Positions 26,390-34,604 of a stretch of DNA of 64,000 bases are shown piece after piece. The notes under the pieces were generated by a model that was not told the origin of the DNA, made no database searches, and worked only from the letters and a program-made list of their open reading frames with translations. Numbering within the stretch: the stretch's first letter is position 1; each line of letters starts with the position of its first letter. The stretch comes from Virgibacillus sp. LDC-1 (GTDB lineage: Bacteria; Bacillota; Bacilli; Bacillales; Amphibacillaceae), in assembly GCF_030137545.1 (NCBI RefSeq), contig NZ_JARUVL010000004.1, positions 124,001 to 188,000 of the forward strand, in the 5' to 3' direction. Both the position numbers and the translations under genes were made by a program.

Positions 26390-27727
26390 ATGGATTCAAG
26401 GTATACGAAAGAAGATATTATGGTCAAAATTAAAGAAGAAAATGTACGATTTATTCGACTACAGTTTACGGATATGCTTGGAACAATTAAAAATGTAGAA
26501 ATTCCTTTAAGCCAGCTTGATAAAGCATTAGATAATAAGATGATGTTTGATGGGTCTTCAATAGAAGGTTTTGTTAGAATTGAAGAATCTGATATGTATT
26601 TGTATCCAGATCTTGATTCGTTTGTTGTCTTTCCTTGGACCTCTGAAAAAGGAAAGGTTGCACGTTTTATTTGTGATATTTATAATCCAGATGGCACTCC
26701 TTTTGAAGGGTGTCCACGCTATAATTTAAAACGTAACCTAAAAAAAATGGAGGAAGCTGGTTTTTCTGCATTTAATATTGGCACAGAGCCGGAATTTTTC
26801 TTGTTTAAACTTGATGAGAATGGCGAACCTTCCTTAGAATTAAACGATCATGGTGGTTATTTTGATTTAGCACCAACAGATTTAGGTGAAAATTGCCGTC
26901 GTGACATTGTCTTGGAACTCGAGGAAATGGGCTTTGAAATTGAAGCTTCACACCATGAAGGGGCACCTGGTCAGCATGAGATCGATTTTAAGTATTCAGA
27001 TGCTGTTAGTCATTGTGACGATATCCAAACGTTTAAGCTAGTTGTAAAGACGATTGCCAGAAAGCATAACTTACATGCAACATTTATGCCGAAGCCACTA
27101 TTTGGTGTGTTTGGATCTGGTATGCATGTGAATATGTCATTGTTTAAAGACGGGAAAAACGTATTCTTTGATCCTGAAGGTGACATGCAATTAAGTGAAA
27201 AAGCATACCAGTTTACGGCTGGCTTAATTAAGCATGCGGTTAACTATACTGCTGTGACGAATCCAACAGTTAATTCGTATAAACGACTCGTACCTGGTTA
27301 TGAGGCCCCAAGCTATGTTGCATGGTCTGCACAAAATCGCAGCCCACTTGTGCGTATCCCATATTCTCGCGGATTAAGTACACGTTTAGAGCTTAGAAGT
27401 GTGGATCCAACAGCAAATCCATATTTAGCAATGGCAGTACTCTTGAGCGCAGGGTTAGACGGAATAAAAAATAAACTAACCCCACCAGCACCAGTGAATG
27501 AGAATATTTATGATATGAGTAAGGAAGAACGAGAAGAAAAAGGGGTTCATAGCTTACCTGCAACATTAAAGGATGCATTAGTCGAGCTTGAAAAGGATGC
27601 AGTTATTGTAGAAGCAATGGGAAACCATTTATATGAGCATTTCATAGAAGCGAAAGAAATTGAATGGAATATGTTCAGAACGACAGTTCATCCGTGGGAA
27701 CGAGAGCAATATTTGACGAGCTATTAA
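26390..27727 (+). CDS. glnA: Glutamine synthetase type I (GlnA)
   Basis: A 445-residue GSI-alpha glutamine synthetase, joining ammonia to glutamate using ATP. Active-site segments: FDGSSIEGF (about 53-61), [33 protein letters not shown] and the NRSPLVRIP loop. Arg63 in GFVRIEES corresponds to the arginine linked to feedback inhibition in the B. subtilis enzyme. AGGAGG lies nine bases before the ATG. In B. subtilis the repressor gene glnR stands between ynbB and glnA; here only 33 bases separate them and no TGTNAN7TNACA GlnR site is visible. Confidence 0.97.
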   Translation: MDSRYTKEDIMVKIKEENVRFIRLQFTDMLGTIKNVEIPLSQLDKALDNKMMFDGSSIEGFVRIEESDMYLYPDLDSFVVFPWTSEKGKVARFICDIYNPDGTPFEGCPRYNLKRNLKKMEEAGFSAFNIGTEPEFFLFKLDENGEPSLELNDHGGYFDLAPTDLGENCRRDIVLELEEMGFEIEASHHEGAPGQHEIDFKYSDAVSHCDDIQTFKLVVKTIARKHNLHATFMPKPLFGVFGSGMHVNMSLFKDGKNVFFDPEGDMQLSEKAYQFTAGLIKHAVNYTAVTNPTVNSYKRLVPGYEAPSYVAWSAQNRSPLVRIPYSRGLSTRLELRSVDPTANPYLAMAVLLSAGLDGIKNKLTPPAPVNENIYDMSKEEREEKGVHSLPATLKDALVELEKDAVIVEAMGNHLYEHFIEAKEIEWNMFRTTVHPWEREQYLTSY

Positions 27728-27750
27728 GGTTGATATATTAATGTTTTATG

Positions 27751-27804
27751 AAGTGGTAAATAGCAGGAGAAAGTGAAAAATCCACGCTATTTATCACTTT
27801 TTTC
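27751..27804 (+). terminator. Intrinsic terminator after glnA
   Basis: AAGTGGTAAATAGC pairs with GCTATTTATCACTT (one G-U), followed by TTTTCG. The loop is about 21 bases. Confidence 0.85.
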
Positions 27805-27933
27805 GATAAAAATTTTCCGTGCTATCCTATTCCCCCCTCCACCTCAAATGAACAGAGGGATGATGATTTTAAATATAACGACTTTATCATACTATAAAAA
27901 TTTGTGCAGTTTTTATGGAGATTGTGATTTTCC

Positions 27934-27947
27934 GTTTAATATTAAAC
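27934..27947. promoter_or_regulatory. Perfect 14-base palindrome upstream of the copper-binding protein gene
   Basis: GTTTAATATTAAAC, flanked by CC and CG, with a second CCGTTTA immediately downstream (27947-27953). It lies about 54 bases before the DUF326 gene and may be an operator. It does not match the CsoR or CopY consensus known to me. Confidence 0.4.
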
Positions 27948-28000
27948 CGTTTAGGTAACAGTAAAAATGTATTTAATCATTATGGTGGGAGGAATAAAAG

Positions 28001-28327
28001 ATGGCACATGAGCAACATTTAGAATTAATTCAAGCATTACATGAGTGTATGACTGCATGTAATCACTGTTATGATGCATGTTTAAAGGAAGATAATATCC
28101 AGATGATGGCTGAATGTATTCGTCTGGACAGAGAGTGTGCGGATATTTGTAGCTATTTTGAACAAGCCCTTTCAAGAAATACACCATTTGTTTCAGAATT
28201 GGCCAGCGTCTGTGCAAAAATTTGTGAAGCATGTGGAAATGAGTGCCAAAAACATGATCATGACCATTGTAAGAAATGTGCTGATGCTTGTTTTAAATGC
28301 GCAGAGGCTTGCAAAAGTGTAGCATAG
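28001..28327 (+). CDS. DUF326 four-helix-bundle copper-binding protein
   Basis: A 108-residue protein with 16 cysteines, many as CxxC or CxxxC along helices (ECMTACNHCYDAC near 16-27; CAKICEACGNEC near 71-82; HCKKCADACFKCAEAC at the end) and a HDHDH patch. This is the pattern of YhjQ/Csp-like copper storage proteins, which line a four-helix bundle with Cys thiolates to hold Cu(I). No signal peptide is present, so it is cytosolic. GGTGGGAGG lies nine bases upstream. The neighbours are a His-tailed membrane protein, a CcdA-like protein and a multicopper oxidase, all consistent with copper handling. Confidence 0.88.
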   Translation: MAHEQHLELIQALHECMTACNHCYDACLKEDNIQMMAECIRLDRECADICSYFEQALSRNTPFVSELASVCAKICEACGNECQKHDHDHCKKCADACFKCAEACKSVA

Positions 28328-28336
28328 TAATACCAA

Positions 28337-28378
28337 AATAATTCTCGGGAATGAAATCTCTCATTTCCGAGAATTATT
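28337..28378. terminator. Hairpin between convergent genes (probably bidirectional terminator)
   Basis: AATAATTCTCGGGAATGA pairs with TCATTTCCGAGAATTATT over 18 bases (one G-U), loop of six. It ends the DUF326 gene; the opposite-strand gene ends 157 bases further on. No long T-tract follows outside the stem. Confidence 0.7.
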
Positions 28379-28534
28379 AACGTTGCAGACCAGACTATAG
28401 ATTTTATTCAAACGCTTTAACTTTACTTTATTATTGTACGATTAATGCCGATGTCAAGCCCCTGTTCATAAGATATATTACAGAGTACCATAGATTCTTT
28501 GTAACTTCATTATTGGATTGTGTATTCGAAATGT

Positions 28535-29110
28535 TCATTTGTTTGAATGGTGCTCCATATGAATATGATCATTCGGGGTCTTATCATCTGGAAAAACCGG
28601 TCCAAAATGGTTAAATATAATAAAAATAAAACCAAATAGTATAATTGTAAACAGAGGATTAGATAAATATGCAGGTTCACGTTTGCTGACTTCTTTTTGA
28701 ACGAAATAGAGAAGGAGTAATAAAATGCAAAGGAATAGAAAAAACATTATTTTAACAATAGCACTTTGATATTCTACCGTTATCATTACCCCAAGCATAG
28801 TCCCCATCATGCCCCCCATGATACCAGAAAGCATCCCGTCAAGTACTGCACCAATACTTATTGGCATGCCTGCCAAAAAACCAGATGACAAACCAATAAC
28901 AATTCCCAAAACTGTAGCGAAAAAAAAGTTATCCGACAGTAATATTCCAATAATAACACCAAAAGTTAAGCCAACACTCATACCGATTGACATAGCTATT
29001 ACCATACCAGTCATCTCAGTTAAGCTGTTTCGGTGAAAAGCTAATTTATAAATAATGAAAACTGTAAATAAAAAAATCGTTAAAATAATTAGCAGTAGTA
29101 ATACACTCAT
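28535..29110 (-). CDS. Polytopic membrane protein with His-rich tail (unknown function)
   Basis: I do not recognise a named gene. The 191-residue product has about six hydrophobic segments, several glycine/methionine-rich (GMVIAMSIGMSVGLTFG, GMLSGIMGGMMGTMLG), and a C-terminal tail with DHIHMEHHSNK. The Met- and His-rich character and its place beside a copper-binding protein and upstream (divergently) of a CcdA-like protein and a multicopper oxidase suggest a role with metals, probably copper, but that is inference. AAAGGGG lies about eight bases before the ATG on the minus strand. Confidence 0.72.
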   Translation of the reverse strand: MSVLLLLIILTIFLFTVFIIYKLAFHRNSLTEMTGMVIAMSIGMSVGLTFGVIIGILLSDNFFFATVLGIVIGLSSGFLAGMPISIGAVLDGMLSGIMGGMMGTMLGVMITVEYQSAIVKIMFFLFLCILLLLLYFVQKEVSKREPAYLSNPLFTIILFGFIFIIFNHFGPVFPDDKTPNDHIHMEHHSNK

Positions 29111-29628
29111 TTTTATCCCCTTTCTTTTGCTTGTCCAATATAAATAACTATATGAGTATGTGGAGTATAAATATTCATAAACGCTTTCTTCTTGTTGGCT
29201 AGTAAGAGGGTTGAGAAACTTCGGTTTTGGTTCGATGTCATGTTCAATTTTTTATTATATATCTTGAATAAGTTGGACCAACATTATTTATATGTTTTTT
29301 TAATCATTTAAAGTAATATTTTATTCTTCCATTAGAATATAGAGGAACTAGACTTTAAATCTACTTTATATTTTATTTACCTAAGTCGTCCATATTTTCT
29401 GGATATTTTAAATGTATAATTGTAAAGCAAGTTACTCTAAAGAGTTAATGCTCGTTATGTATGGAAATAGATCAACCTACACCATAATCAGTTTGATATT
29501 ATTTGAGAAGGATTAATAGTTACTGGTTCTTATATCTTCTATTAATAAAGTCATTAAGAACCGCTTAAATTTATTTTGAGATAATACTATATATATCAAG
29601 AAGGTAGAGTAGTCACGGAGGTATACAT
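29111..29628. other. 518-base gap between divergent genes; no gene seen
   Basis: Very A/T-rich. It must hold the promoters of the membrane-protein gene (minus) and the CcdA-like gene (plus). The only structure noted is GGTTCTTA (from about 29525) facing TAAGAACC (to about 29562). A TGAGATAAT near 29574-29584 could be an extended -10 for the plus-strand gene. No coding frame with a ribosome-binding site was found. Confidence 0.5.
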
Positions 29629-30357
29629 ATGTTTGATTTGTTTAATCATATGAGCGGAATGCTAAGTGGGCCAATACATGGGCTGGCCTATGGTTTTGAG
29701 CATATACCACTATTATTTGCTTTCTTTTTGGGATTAGTGGGAGCTGTTGCCCCATGTCAACTAACAAGTAATGTCAGCGCGATTACAATTTATGGGAATA
29801 AATCGTTAATCGGTCGAGTTCCTTGGTTACATATATATTTATTTATATCTGGAAAGATTCTAGTTTTCGCTATCCTAGGATTCATTATTTGGTTAGTGGG
29901 AAATGAAGTGAACAGTACTTTAGTGGAATTCTTTCCGATGTTAAGAAAAGTAATAGGTCCATTACTTATTATAATTGGGTTATTAATGATTGGGATATTA
30001 AAATTAAATAAATCTATTGGTACATTTAGGTTACCTGAGAAGATAAAAGACAGCTATTTAGGAAGTTTTTTATTAGGAGTAAGTTTTACATTGGCATTTT
30101 GTCCAACGATGTTTGTACTATTTTTTATGACATTAATGCCTGTTGTATTGACCACGTCATATGGTTTGCTATTGCCATCCGTATTTGGAATTGGAACTAC
30201 TTTCCCGCTTTTGGTGGTAATCTATCTGATTTCGTATTTCGGTATGAGCGGGATAGTCATGAAGAAAAGCAGAAAAATAGGGGCTATTACTAATAAAATT
30301 GCTGGGAGTATACTACTTATTATTGGTATTTTCGATACATTAATGTATTGGTTTTAA
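29629..30357 (+). CDS. CcdA/DsbD-like (TauE/SafE-UreH type) membrane protein
   Basis: A 242-residue membrane protein with six or more hydrophobic segments. Two conserved cysteines, each followed or preceded by prolines, lie in membrane segments: GAVAPCQLTSN (about 38-48) and AFCPTMFVLFF (about 161-171). This is the arrangement of the CcdA/DsbD thiol-electron carrier superfamily, which passes reducing power across the membrane. GGAGG lies upstream of the ATG. It is distinct from the ccdA gene at 38958. Its neighbours suggest it may keep extracytoplasmic copper or copper proteins reduced, or help their maturation. The exact substrate cannot be read. Confidence 0.75.
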   Translation: MFDLFNHMSGMLSGPIHGLAYGFEHIPLLFAFFLGLVGAVAPCQLTSNVSAITIYGNKSLIGRVPWLHIYLFISGKILVFAILGFIIWLVGNEVNSTLVEFFPMLRKVIGPLLIIIGLLMIGILKLNKSIGTFRLPEKIKDSYLGSFLLGVSFTLAFCPTMFVLFFMTLMPVVLTTSYGLLLPSVFGIGTTFPLLVVIYLISYFGMSGIVMKKSRKIGAITNKIAGSILLIIGIFDTLMYWF

Positions 30358-30902
30358 AGAGGAAAATACTTTGAATTATAAGCTGTCTATAAAAATGAAT
30401 ATATTTCAATTTTCGTTAAAGTACGTTCAAATAGGCATTGAGACGTTTTATAGGATTATTTCACTAATTCGTCTGATAGCATGTTTACGTTATGAAATCC
30501 TTCTCTGATTTCAATATGGACACAACAGGAAATATAACCATCATTTATTCAGATTCATCAGGAAAGAAATGGAACTCGGATTCCTTTCAGTAAGAATAAG
30601 AATTGATTGTTAGTTTCTAGAGAATTATGTACGATGTTGTTATTTTGCACTATTTCTTGATAATTATTCGATATGATGATGGCGAAGGAACAAATGGGAA
30701 GGGATGGAGAAAACATTGTATTACTTTATTAAATTGTTGTAGTACGAAATTTCGTATATGTAAGAGTATAGCATCAACTGGCAAAAAGCTTTGGAACTAT
30801 CATCAGTAAACTGAGAGAATTCGCCTATTGGCGATCATATTACCTAATACTTGATTGTAAAAAAATAGTTTATCCAGAGCGTATACGTAAAGGAGCAAGA
30901 AA
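30358..30902. other. 545-base gap between the CcdA-like gene and the multicopper oxidase; possible gene remnants
   Basis: No convincing gene. A 33-codon open frame at 30492-30593 (starting MKSFSDFNMDTTGN) reads like a piece of protein but lacks a good ribosome-binding site. A further frame around 30676-30740 (MAKEQMGRDGENIVLL) is similar. These could be decayed gene fragments. The multicopper oxidase promoter should lie near the 3' end, but no clear -35/-10 pair was found. Confidence 0.35.
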
Positions 30903-32411
30903 ATGAAAAAATTGGTAATGTCATTTGCAGCACTTTTGTTAGTATTAGTGGGCTGCACAAACACTCCAACAAACCAGCAATTAGATGAACAAGGCACGGA
31001 GCGCGGAGAAATGCAACATGAAGAAAGAATGGATAATGGAGACATGGAAGGTATGGAAGGTCACATGGATCATAACAATGTCCCTTCTCTTCAAGCATCA
31101 GAAGGAACTAAGGAGTTAGTAATACCACCTCTGTTAGAAAAACAGAAGGACGCAGAATTCGATTATGAGGTGGTCGCTCAAGAGGGAGCGATGCAATTCT
31201 TTGATGGTTCACAAACTAAAACTTACGGATATAATGGAAATTTTTTGGGGAAGACTTTACAGCTTAAAGAGGGAGAAACTGTTAAAGTGAAAGTCAGGAA
31301 TGCGTTAAATGAACCAACAACATTTCACTGGCATGGTCTTGAAGTACCAGGAACTGAAGATGGTGGTCCGAGCGATCTAATCCAGCCAGGTGAAAGTAAA
31401 ATCGTCACCTTAAAAGCCGATCAATCAGCAGCGACGCTGTGGTATCATCCACATCCACATAAATCAACCGCAGAACAAGTTTTCAAAGGGCTTGCGGGAA
31501 TGCTCTACGTGGAAGAGAAAGATCGTGTAGCTACTGGATTGCCTCATAATTATGGAGTAGATGATATTCCGCTCATATTTCAAGATCGTCTCTTTGATGA
31601 GCATCAACAACTTGACTTTGAGAAGCTCATGAACAGTGATGGTACGATTGGGGATGTATCGCTCGTAAACGGTACATACAATCCAAGATTAACTGTAACA
31701 CAACCACTGATGCGTTTTCGAATTCTTAATGGTTCGAATGCACGAAATTACACGTTTCGTTTAAGTAATAATGCCGCATTTACTCAAATAGCTTCAGATG
31801 GTGGATTATTGTATGAGCCAGTAAAAACAGAGGAGATTACACTGGCTCCATCCGAGCGCGCTGAAATTTTAATTGATTTTTCAGCAATGGACACAGATAA
31901 GCCAATCGCCATTACTGATGAAGAAGATAATGCTCTGTTGCCTTTTAATTTGGATATTGATAAAGGAAAAGGAGAGAAAGAATCTATATCTTGGACTGAT
32001 GATACTTCTGTCCTTTCAGAAGAAGAAAAATCCTTACCAGTCACCAAGGAGATCGAATTGTTTGGAATGATGGATAGGGTTACTATTAATGGAAAGAAAT
32101 TTGATCCTAATCGAATTGATCTGCGACAGAAGAAAGGCGTCTCGGAAGTTTGGGAAGTCTATAATAAGCCTGACAATATGGGAGGAATGATCCATCCATT
32201 CCATATTCATGGTACCCAGTTTAAAATTATATCGCGTGATGGAAGAGAAGTGAATCCAAATGAAAGAGGCTTGAAAGACAGTGTTCTTATAGAGCCAGGC
32301 GAACGAGTAAAATTGCTCGTCACTTTCCCAGAAGAGGGGAAATATATGTATCATTGTCATATTCTCGAACACGAAGATAATGGTATGATGGGGCAGGTAG
32401 AAGTATACTAA
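30903..32411 (+). CDS. Multicopper oxidase lipoprotein
   Basis: A 502-residue secreted multicopper oxidase. The N-terminus is a lipoprotein signal with lipobox LVGC (Cys19), followed by a Met/His/Asp-rich segment (residues 35-60, e.g. MEGMEGHMDHN) that may bind copper. The four copper-ligand motifs are complete: FHWHG (about 141), WYHPHPH (about 180), HPFHIHG (about 431) and HCHILEHEDNGMM (about 484), so a type 1 site and a trinuclear cluster are expected. It would act at the outer face of the membrane, oxidising Cu(I), Mn(II) or phenols. AAGGAGC RBS. Copper tolerance is the likeliest role given the neighbours. Confidence 0.9.
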   Translation: MKKLVMSFAALLLVLVGCTNTPTNQQLDEQGTERGEMQHEERMDNGDMEGMEGHMDHNNVPSLQASEGTKELVIPPLLEKQKDAEFDYEVVAQEGAMQFFDGSQTKTYGYNGNFLGKTLQLKEGETVKVKVRNALNEPTTFHWHGLEVPGTEDGGPSDLIQPGESKIVTLKADQSAATLWYHPHPHKSTAEQVFKGLAGMLYVEEKDRVATGLPHNYGVDDIPLIFQDRLFDEHQQLDFEKLMNSDGTIGDVSLVNGTYNPRLTVTQPLMRFRILNGSNARNYTFRLSNNAAFTQIASDGGLLYEPVKTEEITLAPSERAEILIDFSAMDTDKPIAITDEEDNALLPFNLDIDKGKGEKESISWTDDTSVLSEEEKSLPVTKEIELFGMMDRVTINGKKFDPNRIDLRQKKGVSEVWEVYNKPDNMGGMIHPFHIHGTQFKIISRDGREVNPNERGLKDSVLIEPGERVKLLVTFPEEGKYMYHCHILEHEDNGMMGQVEVY

Positions 32412-32466
32412 TATTATGTTTCACGGAATAAAAAATGAAAAATGAACTGTTCAGTATTAGTTAAAT

Positions 32467-32524
32467 TCCTCTGAAGGTAGACAGATGATAACTCAAAATC
32501 TGTTTTCCTTTGGGGGGTTTTTTG
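32467..32524 (+). terminator. Intrinsic terminator after the multicopper oxidase gene
   Basis: CCTCTGAAGG..ACAGAT pairs, with internal loops, with ATCTGT..CCTTTGGGGGG, followed by TTTTTTG. Confidence 0.65.
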
Positions 32525-32589
32525 TGTATCTTACAAATCTCGCTATGCGTAGTAGCAATTTATTGTTAACTACATCCATATCAATAATA

Positions 32590-32880
32590 CTAATATGAAT
32601 GTTTATCCTTTCGTTTTCTTTTAAATGCTTGCCATGTTGTTTTTAATGAAGCATACGTTCCAACAGCAGCAGCCCCATAAAACGCGCCCATAAAAATTCC
32701 TGCCCATAAGTTGTGTCGGTGACTAAAAAATATGGAAATGATAAACCCTAGCGCGCCGGCAATAGTTGGGAAGTACTGCCGGGGGATAGAGAAAAATTTA
32801 AATAGCTGTGTAATAATCACGATGAGAGGGACAGCGATAAGGCCATCCCATATATTTGTATGAATAACAGGAAACTCCAC
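32590..32880 (-). CDS. Small holin-like membrane protein of unknown function
   Basis: About 96 residues with three hydrophobic segments and a basic C-terminal tail (KRKRKDKHSY). It resembles small holin-like or phage-derived membrane proteins in layout, but no family is recognised with certainty. I place the start at the GTG at 32880 (MEFPVIHTN) because AAAGGATG lies seven bases upstream and this removes an overlap with the preceding deacetylase gene, which ends at 32909. An in-frame ATG at 32928 would overlap it. It is transcribed with the deacetylase; a joint cell-envelope role is possible. Confidence 0.65.
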   Translation of the reverse strand: MEFPVIHTNIWDGLIAVPLIVIITQLFKFFSIPRQYFPTIAGALGFIISIFFSHRHNLWAGIFMGAFYGAAAVGTYASLKTTWQAFKRKRKDKHSY

Positions 32881-32908
32881 AAAGCCACATCCTTTTTTCA
32901 TTAATTGA

Positions 32909-33637
32909 TTATTCAAAGGGAATCGCATTTGTTCTTTTTAGCATTTCAGACACAGTTAAGCATTCGTACCCCTCTTCTTTAAAAAATGCTAATACTTTTT
33001 CTAATGCTGCGACCGTTTGCCGACGATCTCCTCCTGAATCATGTAATAAAATGATGTCACCAGGAGTAATATTTTTCTTAATATGGTTTACAATTTTATC
33101 TGTACCGGGTTTCTTCCAATCTTCTGGATCCTGGTGCCATGACCAGAAAACAACTAAGTAACCACTATCAATAGCTGTGTTAATAATTAAGTCATTATAA
33201 TTGCCCCCAACAGGCCGATAGAGCGCTGGTTCTTTACCAGTAATTTCTCGTATGGTATATGAAGTATTATATAATTCGTCTTGTAATTTTTTGCTATCCT
33301 TAGGAATTGAAAGATGATGATAGGTATGATTTGCAACCTCATGTCCTTCTATATGCTCACGATAAATAAGTTGCGGGTGTGTCTTTGCTTGTTCACCTGT
33401 AACAAAAAATGTGGCTTTCGCATTGTATTCGTTAAGTAAATCTAAAATCTGAGGTGTGTATACAGGGTGGGGTCCGTCATCAAAGGTAATCGCCACAATT
33501 TTATCATCGGTATCCACCTCCCAAAAAACCTTTCCTGTTTTTTCATAATCGAAACGATCCTTTGTGTCAGCATATGATATAAAAGGAAAGGTAATATATA
33601 TAATTAAAACACAAAGGAAGTAAATAAACGTTTTCAT
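32909..33637 (-). CDS. Polysaccharide deacetylase, secreted
   Basis: A 242-residue carbohydrate esterase family 4 (NodB-type) protein with a signal peptide (about residues 1-23, ending ISYAD). Motif 1 is TFDDGPHP (about 50-57) with the Asp pair; motif 2 is HEVANHTYHH with metal-binding His; motif 3 is YRPVGG; motif 4 is WSWHQDPEDW; motif 5 is IILLHDSGG. It would remove N-acetyl groups from peptidoglycan or another surface glycan. It is similar to the PdaA/YlxY group, but the substrate cannot be fixed. AGGAG lies upstream of the ATG on the minus strand. Confidence 0.9.
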   Translation of the reverse strand: MKTFIYFLCVLIIYITFPFISYADTKDRFDYEKTGKVFWEVDTDDKIVAITFDDGPHPVYTPQILDLLNEYNAKATFFVTGEQAKTHPQLIYREHIEGHEVANHTYHHLSIPKDSKKLQDELYNTSYTIREITGKEPALYRPVGGNYNDLIINTAIDSGYLVVFWSWHQDPEDWKKPGTDKIVNHIKKNITPGDIILLHDSGGDRRQTVAALEKVLAFFKEEGYECLTVSEMLKRTNAIPFE

Positions 33638-33781
33638 CTGTCCACTCCTAAGCCCATTTTAATAAGAACATACAATTAAATTGTGCTAATTAGGAATGTT
33701 TCATGTTAGGAATTAAATGGATATAAAAATGGTAAGTATGTAAGTGAAGAATCATATAAAGTGTTAAAATGAGCCAAACAT

Positions 33782-33820
33782 AAAAACGAGCTGGTATATA
33801 AAATACCTAACTCGTTTTTA
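33782..33820 (-). terminator. Terminator after lexA (symmetrical)
   Basis: AAAACGAG..GGTAT pairs with ATACC..CTCGTTTT. On the minus strand it begins just after the lexA stop and has a T-run; the A-run on the other side lets it work in both directions. Confidence 0.8.
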
Positions 33821-34444
33821 TTAATGGATATTTCGATATAGTCCAATAACCTTCCCTAAAATAGAAACATTTTGATAAATGAGTGGTTCCATTGTTGCGT
33901 TTTCCGGTTGAAGGCGGATGTGATTTTTCTCTTTAAAGAAACGTTTCACCGTTGCTTCATCATCCTCTGTCATCGCAACTACAATTTCTCCATTTTGAGC
34001 CGTGTTTTGTTGTTTTACGATTACCATATCACCATCAAGAATACCAGCCTCTATCATACTTTCACCATCAATGACTAGCACGTATATATTATCTTCTGGG
34101 CTAGCGCTAGATCGTGGAATCGGAATATACTCTTCAATGTTTTCCACTGCAGTAATAGGAATCCCTGCTGTTACTTTTCCAATTAATGGGGCATATAATG
34201 TATCTTCTTTTGGAATACTCGGTTCTGAAGAAAAATCAAGAATTTCAATTGCTCTTGGTTTTGTAGGATCTCGTCGAATAAATCCTTTACTTTCTAATCT
34301 GGATAAATGCCCATGAACTGTAGAGCTAGATGCTAAGCCAACAGCTTCGGCAATTTCTCGAACAGAAGGTGGATATCCCTTTAGATGAACTTCACTTTTA
34401 ATAAAGTCGAGAATGGCTTGCTGTCTTTTTGATAATTTTATCAT
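33821..34444 (-). CDS. lexA: LexA, SOS repressor
   Basis: A 207-residue SOS repressor. The winged helix at the N-terminus has [20 protein letters not shown] (about 22-41) as the recognition region. The self-cleavage site Ala-Gly is in [11 protein letters not shown] (about 90-93), and the catalytic Ser is in DGESMIEAG (about 129) with Lys in ATVKRFF (about 167). RecA filaments trigger cleavage. The ATG at 34444 follows GAGGTG at good distance and gives the family length; an upstream in-frame start at 34462 is less likely. It is divergent from a short-peptide/yneB operon, with three LexA boxes between. Confidence 0.96.
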   Translation of the reverse strand: MIKLSKRQQAILDFIKSEVHLKGYPPSVREIAEAVGLASSSTVHGHLSRLESKGFIRRDPTKPRAIEILDFSSEPSIPKEDTLYAPLIGKVTAGIPITAVENIEEYIPIPRSSASPEDNIYVLVIDGESMIEAGILDGDMVIVKQQNTAQNGEIVVAMTEDDEATVKRFFKEKNHIRLQPENATMEPLIYQNVSILGKVIGLYRNIH

Positions 34445-34479
34445 GTAAGGAACACCTCGCACATATATTTACTATTGAT

Positions 34480-34508
34480 AGTTTACCATTTCACATCTCA
34501 AAATGCAA
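34480..34508 (-). promoter_or_regulatory. Candidate lexA promoter (minus strand)
   Basis: On the minus strand TTGCAT (34508-34503), a 17-base spacer and TAAACT (34485-34480). The LexA box at 34506-34519 overlaps the -35, which would give autorepression. Confidence 0.5.
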
Positions 34509-34519
34509 ACATTCGTTCT
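34506..34519. promoter_or_regulatory. LexA box 1
   Basis: CAAACATTCGTTCT, near match to CGAACRNRYGTTYC. It overlaps the candidate lexA -35. Confidence 0.6.
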
Positions 34520-34528
34520 AAAAATCTA

Positions 34529-34557
34529 TTGACAAGACCATATGTTCTGTTTATAAT
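34529..34557 (+). promoter_or_regulatory. Perfect-consensus sigma-A promoter of the SOS peptide/yneB operon
   Basis: TTGACA at 34529-34534, exactly 17 bases, TATAAT at 34552-34557. Both hexamers are perfect. A LexA box fills the spacer, so tight repression with strong induction is expected. Confidence 0.88.
34535..34548. promoter_or_regulatory. LexA box 2 (within promoter spacer)
   Basis: AGACCATATGTTCT; central ATAT satisfies RNRY and the right half GTTCT is good. It lies between the -35 and -10 of the SOS peptide promoter. Confidence 0.65.
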
Positions 34558-34567
34558 TACAAGTAAC

Positions 34568-34581
34568 AGAACAAAGGTTCT
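34568..34581. promoter_or_regulatory. LexA box 3
   Basis: AGAACAAAGGTTCT, with perfectly symmetrical half-sites AGAAC/GTTCT, just downstream of the expected transcription start. Confidence 0.65.
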
Positions 34582-34604
34582 ATTTTGATGAAAGGGCTGA
34601 TAAT

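Noticed and set aside
27773-27958. A 61-codon open frame after glnA
   Set aside because: It begins inside the glnA terminator and has no ribosome-binding site or recognisable sequence.
30627-30809. A 60-codon open frame upstream of the multicopper oxidase
   Set aside because: No ribosome-binding site, odd composition rich in Cys and Lys without family resemblance, and no support beyond an open frame. Treated as part of the gene-free stretch.
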